From: an uncultured Collinsella sp.
GTDB lineage: Bacteria; Actinomycetota; Coriobacteriia; Coriobacteriales; Coriobacteriaceae
Reading direction: 5' to 3'
DNA: 9,905 nt
Assembly: GCA_900547025.1 (NCBI GenBank)
Contig: UREZ01000069.1
Location: forward strand, 1-9,905
The notes beneath the pieces were generated by a model that was given only the letters and a program-made list of their open reading frames with translations, was not told the origin of the DNA and made no database searches. The translations under genes and the position numbers were made by a program. Below, in pieces: positions 6,481 to 9,905 of this stretch; the stretch's first letter is position 1, and the number at the start of each line of letters is the position of its first letter.

Positions 6481-7209
6481 ATGCGCCTGTTTAAGCAGAC
6501 GCCCGAGGACTATTACAACGCCCCCTACGCCGAGTTCCCGGCGCTCATCCGCGGCACCGTTTTCGTGGTCATGGCAATCCTTTGGGCCTTCTCCAAGCTC
6601 ATGTGGCGTTGGAAGGTCGAGGATGCCGATCTGCTGTTTGAGCGCCAGGACGGCCGCGGCAGCGTGGTCATCTGCAACCACACCTCGATGGCCGAGCTCT
6701 TGGCCGTGGAGACGGAGCTGTTCTTTGGGGGGCGCCGCATTCGTCCCATCTTTAAGTCCGAGTTCGCCAAGAGCAAGATTGTGCGCTGGGCCTTTAGCCG
6801 CGTTGGCGGCATCCCCGTGGAGCGTGGTACTGCCGATATGAAGTGCCTGCGCGCCGCCCAGCATGCGCTGCAGCGCGGCGAGGACGTTCTGATCTTCCCC
6901 GAGGGCACGCGCATCCGCTCGCGCGAGATCAAACCCGAGGTCCACGGCGGTTTTGCGCTCATCGCCCAGATGGGCAAGGCACCTGTGAACCCGCTCGCCA
7001 TCTGCGGCTGGTCCGACATCACGCCCGCGGGCAAAAAGCTCATGCGCCCTAAAAAGTGCTGGATCCGTGCCGGCAAGGCCATCTCGCTATCCGATGCACC
7101 GGCCGAGCTCAAGCGCAAGGAGCGCCTGGCATGGTTTGAGTCCGAGGCCATGAACCGCGTCTACGCTATGCGCGACGACCTGTGCGCCGAGCATCCGGGA
7201 AGGTTCTAA
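6481..7209 (+). CDS. plsC: 1-acyl-glycerol-3-phosphate acyltransferase (PlsC family), variant active site
   Basis: A 242-residue membrane-associated acyltransferase that would add the second acyl chain to lysophosphatidic acid to make phosphatidic acid. One hydrophobic segment lies at about 21-42, before the catalytic domain. The four family blocks can be seen: block I NHTSMAELL (66-74), block II FSRVGGIPVERG (105-116), block III FPEGTR (139-144) and block IV around APVNPLAICG (167-176). Block I is unusual: the motif HX4D reads HTSMAE, so Glu72 stands where the catalytic Asp is expected after His67. Blocks II and III are otherwise canonical, and the frame is intact. AAAGGAGGT (6467-6475) overlaps the cmk stop codon and lies 5 bases before the ATG. 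The gene is cotranslated between cmk and ispH, and the cmk-plsC-ispH order is shared with many Clostridia (from memory). The acceptor could differ from lysophosphatidic acid. Confidence 0.9.
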   Translation: MRLFKQTPEDYYNAPYAEFPALIRGTVFVVMAILWAFSKLMWRWKVEDADLLFERQDGRGSVVICNHTSMAELLAVETELFFGGRRIRPIFKSEFAKSKIVRWAFSRVGGIPVERGTADMKCLRAAQHALQRGEDVLIFPEGTRIRSREIKPEVHGGFALIAQMGKAPVNPLAICGWSDITPAGKKLMRPKKCWIRAGKAISLSDAPAELKRKERLAWFESEAMNRVYAMRDDLCAEHPGRF

Positions 7210-7211
7210 CC

Positions 7212-8111
7212 ATGAGCGAGGAAGTCATGAACACTGCCGAGCCTGCGCCTGGCAAGGCAGACGCTCCCACCATCGAAATCGCAGCCCACGCCGGCACCTG
7301 CTACGGCGTACAGCGTGCGCTCGATATGGCGCTGGCCGCCGCCCCGCAGGCAGGGGAGAGCACTCAGGTCCATACCTTGGGTCCGCTCATTCATAACCCC
7401 ATCGTGGTACGCGAGCTCGCTGAGGCAGGCGTTGGCTTGGCCGAGAACCTGGATAATGCCGCAACCGGCACCGTGATCATCCGCGCCCACGGTGTGGTGC
7501 CGCAGGTCATCGATGCCGCTCGCGAGCGTGGCCTTAACGTCATCGACGCCACCTGCCCTTACGTCAAGAAGGTTCACGTGGCAGCCGAGCGCCTGGTGCG
7601 CGAGGGCTACCACGTGGTGGTCGTGGGTGAGCCGGGGCATCCCGAGGTCGAGGGCATTCTGGGTCACGCCGGCGACGATGCGCAGGTCGTGAGTTGCGCC
7701 GCTGATGCGGACGCGCTGCCGTTCAAGGGCAAGGTAGGCCTCGTCGTGCAGACCACCCAGACCGCGCAGAACCTAGCCGAGGTCGTGGCAGCCATCACCC
7801 CGCGTGTGCAGGAGCTGCGCGTGATCAACACCATCTGCGCCGCCACGAGTGAGCGTCAACAGGCAGCAGCCACACTTGCCAACCGCTGCGACTGCATGGT
7901 AGTCGTGGGCGGCAAAAACTCGGGCAACACCCGCCGCCTGGCGCAGATTTGCGCAGACGCCTGCGAGCGCACGCATCACATCGAGGAAGCTTCCGAGCTC
8001 CAGGCCGCGTGGTTTACCGACGCCCACCACATCGGCATCACCGCCGGAGCCTCCACCCCGCAAGAACACATCGAACGAGCCGTCGCTCGCATCAAGGAGC
8101 TTTACCACTAA
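7212..8111 (+). CDS. ispH: 4-hydroxy-3-methylbut-2-enyl diphosphate reductase
   Basis: The last enzyme of the non-mevalonate (MEP) pathway, an iron-sulfur protein of about 299 residues that reduces HMBPP to IPP and DMAPP in the cytosol. The three cluster cysteines are C30 (GTCYGV), C115 (DATCPYVKKVH) and C209 (INTICAATSERQ). Substrate-binding histidines are H61 (LIHNP), H93 (RAHGV) and H143 (GEPGHPEVEG), with the proton-relay Glu145. The pattern NSGNT (236-240) and the late GASTP (279-283) complete the diphosphate pocket. The first motif is more often GFCxGV; the Thr is a variant. I chose the ATG at 7212 because GGGAAGG (7198-7204) lies 7 bases upstream and the gap from plsC is 2 bases; an in-frame ATG at 7182 would overlap plsC, and one at 7227 is also possible. 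The first ~18 residues look like a non-conserved extension. Confidence 0.96.
   Translation: MSEEVMNTAEPAPGKADAPTIEIAAHAGTCYGVQRALDMALAAAPQAGESTQVHTLGPLIHNPIVVRELAEAGVGLAENLDNAATGTVIIRAHGVVPQVIDAARERGLNVIDATCPYVKKVHVAAERLVREGYHVVVVGEPGHPEVEGILGHAGDDAQVVSCAADADALPFKGKVGLVVQTTQTAQNLAEVVAAITPRVQELRVINTICAATSERQQAAATLANRCDCMVVVGGKNSGNTRRLAQICADACERTHHIEEASELQAAWFTDAHHIGITAGASTPQEHIERAVARIKELYH
8094..8099 (+). promoter_or_regulatory. Distant Shine-Dalgarno for the DUF512 gene
   Basis: AAGGAG lies inside the end of ispH, 14 bases before the DUF512 ATG at 8114, much farther than the 5-9 bases seen elsewhere in this window. The ispH stop and this ATG are 2 bases apart, so re-initiation by ribosomes finishing ispH is a likely way of starting. 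Confidence 0.45.
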
Positions 8112-8113
8112 TC

Positions 8114-9556
8114 ATGGACCAGACCGTACCCGCATACGCCGCCGAGGTGGCCGATTACGGGCGCAGCCGCGACCCCGAGCCGGGTGAGGGCGCGCTCGTA
8201 AAGAACGTGCGTCCCGAATCGCCCGCGTGGGATGTGGGTATCGAGCCGGGCATGCGCGTGCTCACGGTCAACGGTGAGCAGCTTACCGACATGATTGTGT
8301 GGCTCTGGGAGGCCGACGATGATACCGTCGACCTCGAGGTTTTCGATCCGCGCGACAACACCGTCACTTCCGTCGAGCTCGACCGCTTCCCAGGAGAGGA
8401 CTGGGGCCTTGAGTTCGATGGCCCCATCTTCGACGGCATGCGTACCTGTGTGAACGCCTGCGTGTTCTGCTTTATGACCATGCTGCCCAAGGGTGGCCGC
8501 TCCACGCTCTACATCCGCGACGATGACTATCGCCTGAGCTTTTTGCAGGGCAACTTCGTCACGCTCACGAACCTCACCGACGAGGACGTGCAAAACGTCA
8601 TCCAACGCAACATGAGCCCCATGAACGTGTCGGTCCATGCCGTGAGCCCCGACGTCCGCCGTCGTATGATGGGCCGCAACGCCCAGCGCGGCATGGACGT
8701 ACTCGAGGCCATCATGGCCGCCGGCATCGAGATTCACGCGCAGATCGTGTTGTGCCCCGGCATGAACGACGGCGAGGAGCTGGAAAAGACCCTGCGCTTT
8801 TGCGAGGAGCACGAGCAAATCACCAGCCTGGGCATTGTGCCGCTCGGTTTTACCAAGCATCAGAACCGTTTTAGCTGGTCCTACAGCGACAAGCCCGAGC
8901 TAGCGCGCGAGACCATTGCCATGATCCGACCGTTCCAGGACCGTGCCTTCGAGCGCTTTGGCCGCCACACCTTCCAGATGAGCGACGAGTTCTACTTGGA
9001 TGCCGGCATCGAGCCACCCGAGGCGGACTTTTACGACGGCTACCCGCAGTACTACGACGGCATCGGTATGATCCGCTCCTATCTGGACGAGACCGACAAC
9101 GTGCTCGCCGCCGATGCCGAGCGCCTGCGCCGAGTTCGCGAGGCAATCGCCGAGCGCAACCAGCGCCTTCTGTGCCTCTCCGGCGCCAGCGCTCGCGACA
9201 CCGTGGCGCGCTTTGTGGAGTCGCCGCATGGTCTCGGCGGCACCGTCACAGCCATCAAGAACCGCTACTTTGGCGGCAACGTGGACGTGACCGGCCTCAT
9301 CGTCGCGTGTGACATTCTGGAGCAGCTGCCCCAAGATCTGTCGGGGGTTATGCTCTTTGTGCCTAAGCTCATGTTCAACGCTGACGGCATGACGCTTGAC
9401 GAGTATCATCGTGACGATTTACTCGCAAGCCTTACCGGTCGCGGCGCCGAGGTTCATGTGGTGTCGACCATGCCGCATGAGCTGCTCGATACCCTGGAGC
9501 ACATCCTTGGCATTGTGCCTGCCGACTCTACTAATTCCGCTGACCCTACCCATTAA
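8114..9556 (+). CDS. DUF512 family protein: PDZ-like domain plus radical-SAM core
   Basis: A 480-residue protein of the conserved but uncharacterised DUF512 family, related to the putative Fe-S oxidoreductases of cyanobacteria. A PDZ-like domain covers about 26-90 (ALVKNVRPESPAWDVGIEPG, then VLTVNGEQL). A CX3CX2C cluster motif follows: C112, C116 and C119 in RTCVNACVFCF, the spacing expected for the radical-SAM iron-sulfur site. Next comes the family block DDDYRLSFLQGNFVTLTNL (136-154). Later conserved stretches are VSVHAVSPDVR (172-182), LCPGMNDGEEL (213-223) and GIVPLGFTKHQNRF (240-253). The C-terminal DUF512 domain covers about 258-467 (MSDEFYLDAG, 289-298). No membrane segment is apparent. 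The substrate and reaction are unknown to me. The ATG is 2 bases after ispH and der follows after 10 bases; I recall DUF512 beside der in many Clostridia, which hints at a ribosome- or envelope-linked job (inference). Confidence 0.9.
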   Translation: MDQTVPAYAAEVADYGRSRDPEPGEGALVKNVRPESPAWDVGIEPGMRVLTVNGEQLTDMIVWLWEADDDTVDLEVFDPRDNTVTSVELDRFPGEDWGLEFDGPIFDGMRTCVNACVFCFMTMLPKGGRSTLYIRDDDYRLSFLQGNFVTLTNLTDEDVQNVIQRNMSPMNVSVHAVSPDVRRRMMGRNAQRGMDVLEAIMAAGIEIHAQIVLCPGMNDGEELEKTLRFCEEHEQITSLGIVPLGFTKHQNRFSWSYSDKPELARETIAMIRPFQDRAFERFGRHTFQMSDEFYLDAGIEPPEADFYDGYPQYYDGIGMIRSYLDETDNVLAADAERLRRVREAIAERNQRLLCLSGASARDTVARFVESPHGLGGTVTAIKNRYFGGNVDVTGLIVACDILEQLPQDLSGVMLFVPKLMFNADGMTLDEYHRDDLLASLTGRGAEVHVVSTMPHELLDTLEHILGIVPADSTNSADPTH

Positions 9557-9566
9557 AGGAGAGCAG

Positions 9567-9905
9567 ATGAAACCTATCGTCGCCGTCGTCGGACGCCCCA
9601 ACGTGGGCAAGTCCACACTCGTTAACCGCCTGGCCCAGACCTCGGACGCCATCGTCCACGAGTCTCGCGGCGTCACGCGCGACCGCTCGTACCACACGGC
9701 CGATTGGAACGGCCGCGAGTTCACCATCGTCGACACGGGCGGCATCGAGCCGCTCAAGAGCGATGACGTGTTTGCCACGTCCATCCGCGACCAGGCGCTC
9801 GCCGCCGCCGAGGAAGCCGCCGTCATCTTGTTTGTGGTCGACGGCCGCACCGGCGTCACCGAGGAGGACGAGTCGGTCGCCCGCATGCTCAAACGCTGCG
9901 ACAAG
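9567..9905 (+). CDS. der: Ribosome assembly GTPase Der (EngA), 5' part only
   Basis: The first 113 codons of the double-GTPase that helps mature the 50S ribosomal subunit; the window edge removes the rest (full Der proteins are about 440-500 residues). The first GTPase domain starts at once: G1 motif GRPNVGKS (9-16), a G2 threonine in RGVTRDR (34-40, Thr37), and G3 motif DTGG (56-59) in the Der-type TIVDTGGIEPL. The helix DQALAAAEEAAVILFVVDGR then leads to TGVTEEDE, as in known Der. The G4 NKxD motif would come just past the edge. AAAGGAGAG (9555-9563) overlaps the DUF512 stop and lies close to the ATG at 9567. The reading frame is open to the last base. Confidence 0.95.
   Translation, partial: MKPIVAVVGRPNVGKSTLVNRLAQTSDAIVHESRGVTRDRSYHTADWNGREFTIVDTGGIEPLKSDDVFATSIRDQALAAAEEAAVILFVVDGRTGVTEEDESVARMLKRCDK

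Noticed and set aside
5767..6945. Long antisense open frame (392 codons) opposite cmk and plsC
   Set aside because: It spans two confirmed genes and their junction, shows no recognisable motif, and is explained by codon bias on the + strand.
7949..8113. N-terminal extension of the DUF512 protein reaching back into ispH
   Set aside because: The 55 extra residues are Arg/His-rich, lie out of frame over the conserved end of ispH, and precede the family's normal start; the ATG at 8114 fits.
8108..8860. Antisense open frame (250 codons) opposite the DUF512 gene
   Set aside because: It lies opposite the PDZ and radical-SAM domains of a well-supported protein; composition is His/Ala/Val-rich with no domain.

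Overview
The window is a high-G+C bacterial chromosome segment (roughly two-thirds G+C by eye, strong preference for G/C at third codon positions). All genes lie on the + strand and are tightly packed. The mix of genes, the protein sequences and the order (M50 protease, scpA, scpB, rluB-type synthase, cmk, plsC, ispH, DUF512, der) suggest a member of the Coriobacteriia (Actinomycetota), with Collinsella or a close relative as my best guess. That placement comes from recognition, not from a database search. Nothing in the window looks like a phage, insertion sequence, CRISPR array or horizontally acquired island; it reads as a core-genome region.

Layout. (1) Bases 1-97: the 3' part of a tRNA-Ala(GGC) cut by the left edge, followed by a very clear intrinsic terminator. 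(2) Bases 129-3138: an ABC-F ATPase gene, a 98-residue unknown membrane protein that overlaps its 3' end, and a site-2-protease-like M50 metalloprotease. (3) An 84-base gap (3139-3222), the longest non-coding stretch between protein genes, which carries two small hairpins. (4) Bases 3223-5724: scpA, scpB and an S4-domain pseudouridine synthase. (5) Bases 5791-9905: cmk, a PlsC-type acyltransferase, ispH, a PDZ/radical-SAM DUF512 protein, and the first 113 codons of der, cut by the right edge.

How the genes work together. Most products are housekeeping: chromosome condensation (ScpA/ScpB with SMC), ribosome work (ABC-F factor, rRNA pseudouridylation, Der GTPase in 50S assembly), precursor supply (CMP/dCMP phosphorylation, isoprenoid precursors, phosphatidic acid) and membrane proteolysis. 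Gaps run from -14 to 84 bases and most genes have a good Shine-Dalgarno sequence, so one or two long growth-linked operons are likely. No convincing promoter or terminator is visible between base 98 and the right edge.

The points most worth a second look are the acyltransferase whose catalytic HX4D motif reads HX4E, the unannotatable 98-residue membrane protein coupled to the ABC-F gene, the uncharacterised DUF512 protein beside der, and the paired hairpins before scpA. I found no convincing previously undescribed multi-gene system.
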